Source: JADCCX01 sp031373545 (lineage in GTDB: Bacteria; Pseudomonadota; Alphaproteobacteria; Rhizobiales; Beijerinckiaceae). From it: a DNA stretch of 64,000 nt. A program made the translations under genes and the position numbers. The stretch spans positions 1-64,000 of the forward strand of contig JANMMT010000150.1 of NCBI GenBank assembly GCA_031373545.1, given 5' to 3'. The notes below the pieces were generated by a model. The model saw only the letters and a program-made list of their open reading frames with translations. It had not been told where the DNA came from and did not search any database. This document shows, in pieces, positions 8,042-15,569 of the stretch; the first letter of the stretch is position 1, and the number at the start of each line of letters is the position of its first letter.

Positions 8042-9427
8042 ATGCTTTTCAACTCTTTCGCCTTTCTGCTGGTATTTCTGCCCATCGCGCTCGTGGCGCA
8101 CGCCGCAGTGGAGCGCTTCCGCCCGGAATACCGCTTGGCGCTGCTCACCGTGCTGTCCTTTGCCTTCTATGGCTATTGGGATTGGCGCTTCGTGCCGCTG
8201 CTTGGGCTATCGGTGCTCATCAACTGGCTGGTGGCGCAGGTGTTCTTGCGCTCCCGGCTCAAGGGCGCAGAGCAAGGCTGGCTGATCATCGGCGCGATTG
8301 CGCTCAACCTGTTCGTGTTGGGCATTTTCAAATACACCGGATTTGTCGTGGATGCGGTCAATACAGTGGCCTCCACCAGCCTGATTCGGCCCGAGATCGC
8401 GTTGCCGCTCGGCATCTCGTTCTTCACCTTCCACCATGTGATGTATCTGGTGGATTTGCGCGCCGGCAAAGCGCCGGATCTCGGCCTCAACAAATATGCG
8501 CTCTATATCGGCTTCTTCCCGCAGGTGCTGGCCGGGCCACTCGTGCGCTGGTCGGAGCTGATCCACCAGTTGGATGAGCGCCCCTGGCGCGCGGGCTGGG
8601 AGGAACGTGCGGCGCGCGGTGTGATGCTACTGACCCTGGGCCTCGCCAAGAAGGTGCTGATCGGCGATCCCTTGGCGGATTACGTCAACCCGATTTTCGC
8701 CAAGGCCGCGGCAGGCAACGTGGTGTCCGTCGTCGAGGCCTGGCAGGCGGTTCTGGGTTTCACCTTCCAGATCTATTTTGACTTTTCCGGTTACACCGAC
8801 ATGGCGCTGGGCATAGCGCTGCTCATCGGCATTCTCTTGCCGCAGAACTTCGATGCCCCCTACCGCGCAACGTCGCTGCAGGATTTCTGGCGGCGCTGGC
8901 ACATGACACTCTCGCGCTTTTTGCGCGATTATCTCTACATTCCGCTGGGGGGCAGCCGGCGCGGATTCACCATCCAGTTGCTGGCGCTGTTCACCACCAT
9001 GGCGCTTGGCGGCCTGTGGCACGGCGCAGGCTGGACCTTCGTGGCCTGGGGCACGGCCCATGGGCTGGGTTTATGCGCAGGCGTGGTGTGGCGCAGATAC
9101 GAACTGCCGATGCACCCGGTGCTGGGCTGGGCGCTGACCTTTCTCTTCGTCATGGCCTGCTGGGTGCTGTTTCGCGCCACAAGCTTTCCGGCCGCAATCA
9201 TCCTGTTCAAGGGCCTCATCGGGCTTGCTCCGCTGGGCAGCGGCTTCAAGTGGCGGGCACTGGCTGTCGCCGCCGCATTTGCGATGATCGGGCCAACGAG
9301 CTGGACAATCTCGCAGCGTGCGCCGCTCACGCGCTGGGTGGCCGTCGCCTTTGCGGCTCTCTTTGTTTTCGTCCTCCTCAAGATCGGGGACGATTCCAAT
9401 TATGAGTTCATTTATTTCCAGTTCTGA
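8042..9427 (+). CDS. MBOAT-family membrane O-acyltransferase (AlgI-like)
   Basis: 461 residues with about ten to eleven membrane helices. The start MLFNSFAFLLVFLPI is typical of AlgI/DltB-like proteins. FWRRWHMTLSRFLRDYLYIP (His 287) and LGGLWHGAGWTF (His 327) carry the two conserved MBOAT histidines, His 327 being the presumed catalytic one. Family members transfer acetyl groups to polysaccharides across the membrane, usually with a periplasmic AlgJ/X-type partner, which is missing here. It lies between fliX and dksA. The acceptor could be exopolysaccharide, LPS or flagellin glycan; nothing in the sequence decides this. Confidence 0.88.
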   Translation: MLFNSFAFLLVFLPIALVAHAAVERFRPEYRLALLTVLSFAFYGYWDWRFVPLLGLSVLINWLVAQVFLRSRLKGAEQGWLIIGAIALNLFVLGIFKYTGFVVDAVNTVASTSLIRPEIALPLGISFFTFHHVMYLVDLRAGKAPDLGLNKYALYIGFFPQVLAGPLVRWSELIHQLDERPWRAGWEERAARGVMLLTLGLAKKVLIGDPLADYVNPIFAKAAAGNVVSVVEAWQAVLGFTFQIYFDFSGYTDMALGIALLIGILLPQNFDAPYRATSLQDFWRRWHMTLSRFLRDYLYIPLGGSRRGFTIQLLALFTTMALGGLWHGAGWTFVAWGTAHGLGLCAGVVWRRYELPMHPVLGWALTFLFVMACWVLFRATSFPAAIILFKGLIGLAPLGSGFKWRALAVAAAFAMIGPTSWTISQRAPLTRWVAVAFAALFVFVLLKIGDDSNYEFIYFQF

Positions 9428-9455
9428 CGACACATGCCCAACGCCGCGAGCCGGT

Positions 9456-9472
9456 TTGGCAAAGGTTTTGCT
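9456..9472 (+). promoter_or_regulatory. Sigma-54 promoter upstream of the dksA-like gene
   Basis: TTGGCAAAGGTTTTGCT fits TGGCA-N6-TTGCT with GG and GC ten bases apart and a perfect -12 box. Expected transcription start is near 9483, giving a leader of about 130 bases before ATG 9611. Confidence 0.65.
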
Positions 9473-9610
9473 GTTATTCTTTCGCGGCAGCGATGCTGAA
9501 ACGTCGCAACTGTGAACTGTCACAATACGTGAGATTATACTTACCTGCCCGTTGAGAGATCGTCACAATCGGCATATAGGGAGCGCGGGATGGAACGTGG
9601 AGGAAAAACA

Positions 9611-10036
9611 ATGCTGGGTGGTGATTCTGCAATTTATGAAGGCTATCGCCCATCGGAAGATGAGGCGTTCATGAACGAACGGCAGCGGGATTATTTCCGC
9701 CGCAAACTCATTGCCTGGAAGGACGAAATCCTGCGGGAGGCCTCCGAGACGATCGTGACGCTGCAGAACGAGAGCGAAAATCATGCCGATGTCGCCGATC
9801 GTGCCTCGTCCGAGACAGACCGCGCCATCGAGCTGAGGGCGCGTGACCGTCAGCGCAAGCTGATCTCCAAAATCGACGCCGCACTGTCGCGAATCGAGGA
9901 AGGATCTTACGGATTCTGTGACGAGACGGGAGAGCCGATCGGTCTGCGCCGGTTGGATGCCCGCCCGATTGCAACGCTCTCTCTGGAAGCGCAAGAGCGC
10001 CACGAGCGCCGCGAGCGCATTTACCGCGACGATTGA
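9611..10036 (+). CDS. dksA: DksA/TraR-family RNA polymerase-binding regulator
   Basis: 141 residues from ATG 9611, chosen because GGAGG ends seven bases before it; an ATG at 9590 in the same frame is weaker. The body has the coiled-coil of DksA and the family segment DRASSETDRAIELRARDRQ. The zinc finger is degenerate: of four Cys only Cys 103 (YGFCDETGEPIG) remains, a pattern known in alphaproteobacterial DksA. The C-terminus ARPIATLSLEAQERHERRER is highly conserved. DksA binds the RNA polymerase secondary channel with ppGpp. A sigma-54 promoter and the flagellar context suggest a link to motility control. Confidence 0.88.
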   Translation: MLGGDSAIYEGYRPSEDEAFMNERQRDYFRRKLIAWKDEILREASETIVTLQNESENHADVADRASSETDRAIELRARDRQRKLISKIDAALSRIEEGSYGFCDETGEPIGLRRLDARPIATLSLEAQERHERRERIYRDD

Positions 10037-10091
10037 AACCCGTCGCAGACGGCGTTCCGCTCCGCATTCGGACAGGTCACCTCAAAACACT

Positions 10092-10127
10092 CTGTCACGC
10101 CAATACACCCTGTCACGCCAAAACACC
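10092..10127. repeat. 18-bp tandem repeat, two copies
   Basis: Two adjacent copies of CTGTCACGCCAAWACACC differ at one base (10092-10109 and 10110-10127). The second runs over the stop codon of the GNAT gene on the minus strand. No function is evident. Confidence 0.7.
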
Positions 10128-10763
10128 GGTTGCCTTTGCGGACACGTCAGACGTACTGCGCCCATCTGCAGCTGCCCAGGATTTTCGCTTTTCCATCAGT
10201 ATCTTGTAGGACAAATCCGAGAAACCCGGATGGTCCGTGCTCGGCGCGCGCGCGGCTTCCACAAAGCCCCGTCCCGCATAGACGCGCATGGCATGCAGGT
10301 TTTCGCTGTTCACGAGCAGCGTAAGCCGGTCGAGCACATGGGGCTCCCACATCGTATCCGCGAATGTGAGCAGCCCGCGCCCGACGCCCGTACCCCGTGC
10401 GAACTGCGCCACACCGATTTCCCGGATGAAGATTGAATTGGCCGCCTGCTTGAGCAGCACCAGTGTTTCGCGCAGTTCGGGGGCGGCATCCTCGGGCTGA
10501 ACATAGGCCATGTCATCGAAAAAATTGAAAAGGATCATGCCCGCGAGGCGATCACCTTGCGCGGCAACCACGAAGTTCGGCAGGCCAAGGTCACATGACA
10601 GGTCGCGCAATTCGGCCCGCGCCTGCCCGCGCCAACCCAGCGCCTTGGGTGCCACGCGCTCCCATGCCTTTTGCATGCCGCCCCAGCTGGAGACGAGCAT
10701 CAGATCGATCAATTGCTCGACATCCGCATCGGTGGCTTGGCGCAAAGTGAACGCGTGACTCAT
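10113..10763 (-). CDS. GNAT-family N-acetyltransferase
   Basis: 216 residues. The start FTLRQATDADVEQLIDLM is a typical GNAT beta1-alpha1. IREIGVAQFARGTGVGRGLL is the acetyl-CoA pyrophosphate loop (motif A, R/Q-x-x-G-x-G/A type), followed by LTLLVNSENLHAMRVYAGRG, the motif B region. The last 25 residues are Ser/Ala-rich and probably disordered. The substrate is unknown. It is flanked by dksA and a flagellin gene, and GNATs in flagellar clusters sometimes modify flagellin sugars, but this is speculation. Confidence 0.85.
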   Translation of the reverse strand: MSHAFTLRQATDADVEQLIDLMLVSSWGGMQKAWERVAPKALGWRGQARAELRDLSCDLGLPNFVVAAQGDRLAGMILFNFFDDMAYVQPEDAAPELRETLVLLKQAANSIFIREIGVAQFARGTGVGRGLLTFADTMWEPHVLDRLTLLVNSENLHAMRVYAGRGFVEAARAPSTDHPGFSDLSYKILMEKRKSWAAADGRSTSDVSAKATGVLA

Positions 10764-10816
10764 TTTTTCACATTAACGGGCTCGCTTGCGCAATCAATCG
10801 TTGTTGGAGCGCAAAA

Positions 10817-10832
10817 CTAACGCTGCGTTAAC
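10817..10832. promoter_or_regulatory. CtrA-like box upstream of first flagellin
   Basis: CTAA-CGCTGCG-TTAAC matches TTAA-N7-TTAAC except for one base and lies about 80 bases before the flagellin start. No convincing sigma-54 element was found in the same gap. Confidence 0.3.
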
Positions 10833-10911
10833 CATGTTTGTTCACAGTCCTCAATAATCCGGGGGAAGAATCCTGTCCGGAGCCCAGAATTGGGTCAGAC
10901 GGAGGGCTCAC

Positions 10912-11838
10912 ATGCCTGGCGACATTGTACTCTCACGCGGCATACGCACCAACCTGCTGTCCTTGCAGGACCACTCGCGCAACCTGGAAATCAGCCAGGA
11001 GCGCCTGGCCACAGGCAAGCGGGTCAACAGCGCGCTCGATGGTCCGCTCAACTATTTTCAGGCCGACAATCTGCGCCAGCGCGGCAAGGATCTCAACAGC
11101 CTTCTCGATGCCATGGGCATCGCGACCGAAACGCTGAAGATCACAGGCAAGGCCATCGAGGCCATTCAGAAACTTGCAGAATCGGCCATCGGCACCCTGC
11201 GCGCAGCCGCTGCGACAACCGACAACAGCGTTCGTGAGCAGGCCCGTGCGTCCTTCGAGGAGTTGAAGGTCCAGATCAACAACATGACGCAGGACGCCAA
11301 TTTCAACGGCCGCAACATGCTCAACGGTGGCATCACGGGGGCTTATGACAGCCGCTTCGACCTGCGGGTGTCGTTCAACGAAACGCTGACCACCCAGCTC
11401 GATCTCAAGGCCATCAATCTGCGGGCCACCGGGACAGGCGCGGCGGGCGCGACGGATCAGCCCTCGACCGTGCAGGTCAACCCGCCGGATGTGGCCGGCA
11501 CCCGCGGTTTCCCCACCCGCGCCGCCGCAGCCTATGCCTCGGGCGCAGCCGGCGACCTCGCCATGACAACAGACCTCGCTTATCTGCAAAGCTTCGTCTC
11601 CAGCATCCGCGGCGCGGCTTCCAACTTCGGCATCAACCTCACGATGCTGCAAAATCGCCAGGAGTTCACCAAATCCTCCGTGCTCTCGCTCAATGTGGGT
11701 GCCGACGGCCTCGTGCTGGCCGATCAGAACGAGGAGGGCGCCAAGCTCCTCGCCCTGCAGACGCGCCAGCAGCTTTCCACCCAGGCCCTGTCTCTCGCCA
11801 ACCAGGCGGATCAGACAGTGCTGCGTCTCTTCAACTAA
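10912..11838 (+). CDS. Flagellin
   Basis: 308 residues. The N-terminal D0/D1 helices (GIRTNLLSLQDHSRNLEISQ, then ERLATGKRVNSALDGPLNYF) and the C-terminal D1/D0 helices (LNVGADGLVLADQNEEGAKL, then LALQTRQQLSTQALSLANQA) are conserved flagellin ends. The central domain is short. ATG follows GGAGGGCTCAC. Upstream is a 148-base leader region with a CtrA-like box; downstream, after 15 bases, comes flbT, the flagellin mRNA regulator. It is secreted through the flagellar export gate and polymerises into the filament. It differs clearly from the second flagellin at 24097. Confidence 0.93.
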   Translation: MPGDIVLSRGIRTNLLSLQDHSRNLEISQERLATGKRVNSALDGPLNYFQADNLRQRGKDLNSLLDAMGIATETLKITGKAIEAIQKLAESAIGTLRAAAATTDNSVREQARASFEELKVQINNMTQDANFNGRNMLNGGITGAYDSRFDLRVSFNETLTTQLDLKAINLRATGTGAAGATDQPSTVQVNPPDVAGTRGFPTRAAAAYASGAAGDLAMTTDLAYLQSFVSSIRGAASNFGINLTMLQNRQEFTKSSVLSLNVGADGLVLADQNEEGAKLLALQTRQQLSTQALSLANQADQTVLRLFN

Positions 11839-11853
11839 GGGGCGGGCCGCACC

Positions 11854-12321
11854 ATGGCGCTCAAGGTTGAACTCAAGCCCAATGAGAGGATCATCGTGGG
11901 TTCCGTTGCCATCCGCAACGGCGACAACCGCGCGCGGTTCTTCATTGAGGGCCAGGCGCCGATCCTGCGCGAGAAGGATATTCTCACACCCGAGAGCACC
12001 AATTCGCCTGCCAAGCACATCTATTTCGCGGTGCAACTGATGTATCTGGAGGGCAGCATCGCCAAGCACCATGAACTCTATTTCCAGTTCGTGCAGGATT
12101 TCCTGAAAGCCGCCCCCAGTGCGGTCGGCATCATTGCCGAGATCAATAACCGCATTTTAAGTGGTGAGTTTTATAAAGCTCTCAAAACAGCCAAGGACCT
12201 GATCTCCTACGAACATCAATTGATGACGGGGATGGCAGGCGAGACACAGGATGTGGGGGCCCATGAACACTCAACTCCAGGCTTACGCCCGGACGGCACA
12301 GGCAACCCTTCAGGGTCGTGA
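11854..12321 (+). CDS. flbT: Flagellin translation repressor FlbT
   Basis: 155 residues. The start MALKVELKPNERIIVGSVAI, followed by RNGDNRARFFIEGQAPILRE, is a clear FlbT signature, as is the later region NRILSGEFYKALKTAKDLI. In Caulobacter FlbT binds the 5' leader of flagellin mRNA and promotes its decay until the hook is finished. The protein extends some 20 residues past the conserved region, with a Pro/Gly-rich tail whose codons overlap the beginning of flaF by 59 bases. Confidence 0.93.
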   Translation: MALKVELKPNERIIVGSVAIRNGDNRARFFIEGQAPILREKDILTPESTNSPAKHIYFAVQLMYLEGSIAKHHELYFQFVQDFLKAAPSAVGIIAEINNRILSGEFYKALKTAKDLISYEHQLMTGMAGETQDVGAHEHSTPGLRPDGTGNPSGS

Positions 12322-12649
12322 ACTCGAAGCCCACGTCCTGCTCAAATCCGCTGCGCGCTTGCAGGGCATCCGGGACAACTGGGAACAGCGCCAAGGCGAA
12401 CTCCCAGATGCGCTGGTCACCAATCGCAAGATCTGGACAATTTTCGTCACATCGATGACCGACGAGGACTGCAAGCTTCCCACGCCGTTGCGCGCCAACA
12501 TCGTGCAACTCGGCATGTTCGTCTTCAACCGGTCGCTCAGCCTGACGATGGATGCCAAGCCCGAGCGGCTGACGGTACTCATCGACATCAATCACAACAT
12601 TGCCGCCGGTCTGCGCGGCAATGCGGGCGATGCGCCTGAACCGGTTTGA
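12263..12649 (+). CDS. flaF: Flagellin biosynthesis regulator FlaF
   Basis: 128 residues from ATG 12263, which gives the family start MNTQLQAYARTAQA; an ATG at 12251 in frame is an alternative. Features of FlaF include LEAHVLLKSAARLQGIRDNW and the helix with LRANIVQLGMFVFNRSL. FlaF acts opposite to FlbT and is needed for flagellin production. The start lies inside flbT, so the two are likely translationally coupled. It ends four bases before the convergent 923-residue protein gene. Confidence 0.92.
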   Translation: MNTQLQAYARTAQATLQGRELEAHVLLKSAARLQGIRDNWEQRQGELPDALVTNRKIWTIFVTSMTDEDCKLPTPLRANIVQLGMFVFNRSLSLTMDAKPERLTVLIDINHNIAAGLRGNAGDAPEPV

Positions 12650-12653
12650 CGGC

Positions 12654-15425
12654 TTATTGCGGCGGAAACACCCGTGTGCCGACCGAAGCATCACCGCCGT
12701 TGAGCGAATACTGCATGCGTGTGGCGCTGGCAGTGCCGGGCGGCCCGGGCTGGCGATAGACGGGGCTCGTCCCTTCCGCCACCGTCCGCACAACAGATTC
12801 CATCACCTCAGGCGTCAAGCCGCGCGCGGCCCAGGCCTCCTGCGTCATCGGCAGACCGATCTTCTCGTAGGCGCCCCTCACCCGGTTGTAGAAGGTGTAA
12901 TCGCCCGTCATTTCAGCGGCTGACCTCAGCTCGACAAGCGTGCCGACAGCAACCAGATCTCCGTGCCCGATGCTGCGATCCAGCTCGGGATGGGCGGCTG
13001 CAACCGCGTCGTAGAACTGGTGTTCCGGCCCCACATAACCAAGCTGCTTGCCCGCAATGCGATTGTCGCTGGCGTAGCGCAGCTGGAACTGAGCCACCTG
13101 TTCGGTGAGTTCAGGCGTAAAGCCACGGCTGAAATCGTTGTTCTCGATGAACCGCAGCGCATCCATCGCGCCCGGCGAGTAGCTCTGCACCATGCGCTCC
13201 TGCTCCGCGCCATTGATCATGCCACTGCCGATGGGCCGTGCTGAGCCGCTGGCGGAGAGTGAAGCCAGATAATCCTGCAGGCCCGCGCGTGTCTTGTCCG
13301 AATGCCCCGGCACGCGCATCATGTCGGGCAGTGAAATGAACGCGCGGTCCGGTGCGCCGGGAATGGTCACGCCTTTTTTGCCCGCTCCATCGATCGTGAC
13401 CGCAAAGTCGGTGAAGGGGGCCGTTGTCGACAACATCGATGGCACCGCCGTCAGGATCGGCCGCCCCTCCGTGGACGGGTTCTGCGAGCCGTTCAGTTCG
13501 GCAATCTTGGATGTCAGGCCACGGCCGCTGTCGAAGGGATTGCCCCCACCAGACAGGATGACCTGCCCTACGGTGGCGGGATCAAGGGGGGGGCCGTCCT
13601 GGGCCGACATGCTGCGATCCGGCTGCTGCCCGCTGAGAATCTGATCGACGGTTTCAGGTTTGGAACCGGCGATGTAGAAGATGCGGGGCTGCTGGTCCGG
13701 GGGCAGATCACTGAAAATCGATTGCTTGTTGCCCTGTGCATCCGTGGTTGTCAGGTAGCGCTCGTTCGATTTGCTGGTGACGATGACGGTCACCTTGCCC
13801 GGTTCCGCCTGCAATGCCGCATCCACCTGCTCGCGCATGATCTGGCTTGTCGGCTTGTCGCGCTCGACAGTGAGAGTTGTCTTGCCATCGGGTGTGACAT
13901 ACGTTGCCGATGTGGGCGCACCGTTTTCGCCTGTCCCCTCGATCTTCATCGGCTGCCAACCGGGCGATGGATCGTTCTTGCGCCCGTCCGTTCCGCCGAT
14001 GGAGGGCCCACCCGCCGTCGCCAGGCCGCCCGAACCCGGTGGCCCCCCGTTGCCGGACAGAAAGTCCAGCACCTGCTGGCCGACGACCTTTGCGCCCTGG
14101 ACCTGCATGTCGACCTCACGCTTGATGAGGTCTCCCGCCTGATTGTAGGTGGTGACAGCCTGCTGCTTGAATTGATCGACCTTCGCACCAAGATCGCGCT
14201 GCGTGTTCTGCAAGGCGGCAGTCGCCTGCTGCAGCGGATTGGATCTTGAATTTTGCGTCACGGGCGGCGTGTCGGCCTGGCCGGTTGCAGATGTTGCCTT
14301 GATATCAACCACACCCTCGTTCGGGTTGGCGCGGTAGACCTGCTGGAGGTTGGCGTCGAGCACAGGGCCGTCGGCCGTGACCACCTTGGCGATGGGGTTG
14401 CCTTTCACATCGCGGGTCTGCACAGGGTCGTTGAGGCCCGGTGCGCGCGGCGCGTAGATTATTTCTGGCTGCGTGATTCCCTTGGGAAATGCCGCCTCGG
14501 TCGGGTGCCCCCCGGGGCCATATGGCCGTGTTTGCGGCGTGTAAGCCTCGCTCTGCCCTGTCTTGAGGGGCATACCGGCGCGCCCATTGACCGGCACAGT
14601 GCCTGCGACATCCAGAAGGGCCTGGCCGACAACCATGACCTTGGCGATGTTATTGGCATCGCGCATGCCGTTGAAACCGTCCTTGAAAGCCTGCGTGTCA
14701 CCCGGTCCCAGCACCTTTGCGGGGTCGCTGTCGAGCCCGGCGTTTTCAAGCGCGTTGTAGAGATCACGGCCCTGCGGACCGGTTTCACGCCCGATCGGCA
14801 GCCAGCGGGGTGATCCGTCGGCACCTGCCACCTGCATGTGCGTCTGCTCGGTCTTGATGGCGCTTTGCGGAATCTTGCCCTCCGCCATCAGCTTGTCGAC
14901 AGCAGCACGCGCATTGCTGCCCGTCGCAGCCGCTGGCGAAATCGCGGATATGCCGACCGCATTGCCATCCTTGTCGGCGGTGTAATAGCCGTGCAGGCCG
15001 TAGTTGTTCGCTTTGTAGATCGGGGCTTCGATGGTGGTTGTCTTGCCCGTGGCTTGATCAAATTTCTCCATCTTGAGCGTGTCCACCCGCGCATCCGCGC
15101 CTGCCCAGCCCTGATTGCCGGGCTGTTTGTAATCCTTGGTTGACGTGTCACCCTTTGTCAGAGGCACATCGATGCCCGGCGCGGGAGGCCCCGCCATCCC
15201 AGGTTTCAAAGGTACGACGGTGTTTGTGTTGGCCGGTTCAGTTCCGTTCAACTGCGCCATCGCGGATTTCTGCAGGTCTGGCGAGGGCTGTTCTGCCTGA
15301 GGCGTTGTTGGGGCCACCAGTTTGGGGGGAGGCGGTGGTGGCGGTGGCGGCGGTGGCGGTGGTGGCGGCGGAGGTGGCGGCGCTACGGTGACATTCTGCG
15401 CATCATAATTTGTATAATCAGACAT
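12654..15425 (-). CDS. Unrecognised 923-residue proline-tract protein in the flagellar cluster
   Basis: Start taken at ATG 15425 because GGGAGAG lies just upstream; an in-frame start at 15467 is weaker. Residues 16-34 are 19 consecutive prolines. The following 120 residues are Pro/Thr/Gln-rich. A later helical Gln-rich stretch (ALQNTQRDLGAKVDQFKQQA) leads to a Gly-rich linker. The C-terminal 200 residues are more globular, with LRFIENNDFSRGFTPELTEQ and YTFYNRVRGAYEKIGLPMTQ. There is no signal peptide, membrane helix or Cys-rich site, and I recognise no domain. It lies between flaF and flgL and could be exported by the flagellar gate or be a cytoplasmic scaffold; both are guesses. Confidence 0.8.
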   Translation of the reverse strand: MSDYTNYDAQNVTVAPPPPPPPPPPPPPPPPPPPKLVAPTTPQAEQPSPDLQKSAMAQLNGTEPANTNTVVPLKPGMAGPPAPGIDVPLTKGDTSTKDYKQPGNQGWAGADARVDTLKMEKFDQATGKTTTIEAPIYKANNYGLHGYYTADKDGNAVGISAISPAAATGSNARAAVDKLMAEGKIPQSAIKTEQTHMQVAGADGSPRWLPIGRETGPQGRDLYNALENAGLDSDPAKVLGPGDTQAFKDGFNGMRDANNIAKVMVVGQALLDVAGTVPVNGRAGMPLKTGQSEAYTPQTRPYGPGGHPTEAAFPKGITQPEIIYAPRAPGLNDPVQTRDVKGNPIAKVVTADGPVLDANLQQVYRANPNEGVVDIKATSATGQADTPPVTQNSRSNPLQQATAALQNTQRDLGAKVDQFKQQAVTTYNQAGDLIKREVDMQVQGAKVVGQQVLDFLSGNGGPPGSGGLATAGGPSIGGTDGRKNDPSPGWQPMKIEGTGENGAPTSATYVTPDGKTTLTVERDKPTSQIMREQVDAALQAEPGKVTVIVTSKSNERYLTTTDAQGNKQSIFSDLPPDQQPRIFYIAGSKPETVDQILSGQQPDRSMSAQDGPPLDPATVGQVILSGGGNPFDSGRGLTSKIAELNGSQNPSTEGRPILTAVPSMLSTTAPFTDFAVTIDGAGKKGVTIPGAPDRAFISLPDMMRVPGHSDKTRAGLQDYLASLSASGSARPIGSGMINGAEQERMVQSYSPGAMDALRFIENNDFSRGFTPELTEQVAQFQLRYASDNRIAGKQLGYVGPEHQFYDAVAAAHPELDRSIGHGDLVAVGTLVELRSAAEMTGDYTFYNRVRGAYEKIGLPMTQEAWAARGLTPEVMESVVRTVAEGTSPVYRQPGPPGTASATRMQYSLNGGDASVGTRVFPPQ
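15324..15380 (-). repeat. CCN trinucleotide tract coding for 19 prolines
   Basis: 57 bases in which every minus-strand codon is CCN (mix of CCA, CCG, CCC, CCT). It encodes residues 16-34 of the 923-residue protein. Such a run needs elongation factor P for translation and may vary in length by slippage, though mixed third bases reduce that. Confidence 0.95.
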
Positions 15426-15569
15426 CACTCTCTCCCGCAAAGCCAGCCTTGCGGTTGAAGATAGCAAATTGAAATAGTAAATTCAATATCCTGTTTATCG
15501 TATTTTTCTATGGAATGTGTTCCGCTCCTCGTTGCACACGCAGAATCGATGCTTTTAATGCATTGAAAT

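Noticed and set aside
10778..10795. GG-N10-GC upstream of the first flagellin as a sigma-54 promoter
   Set aside because: Only the four invariant bases match; the -24 box lacks TGGCAC.
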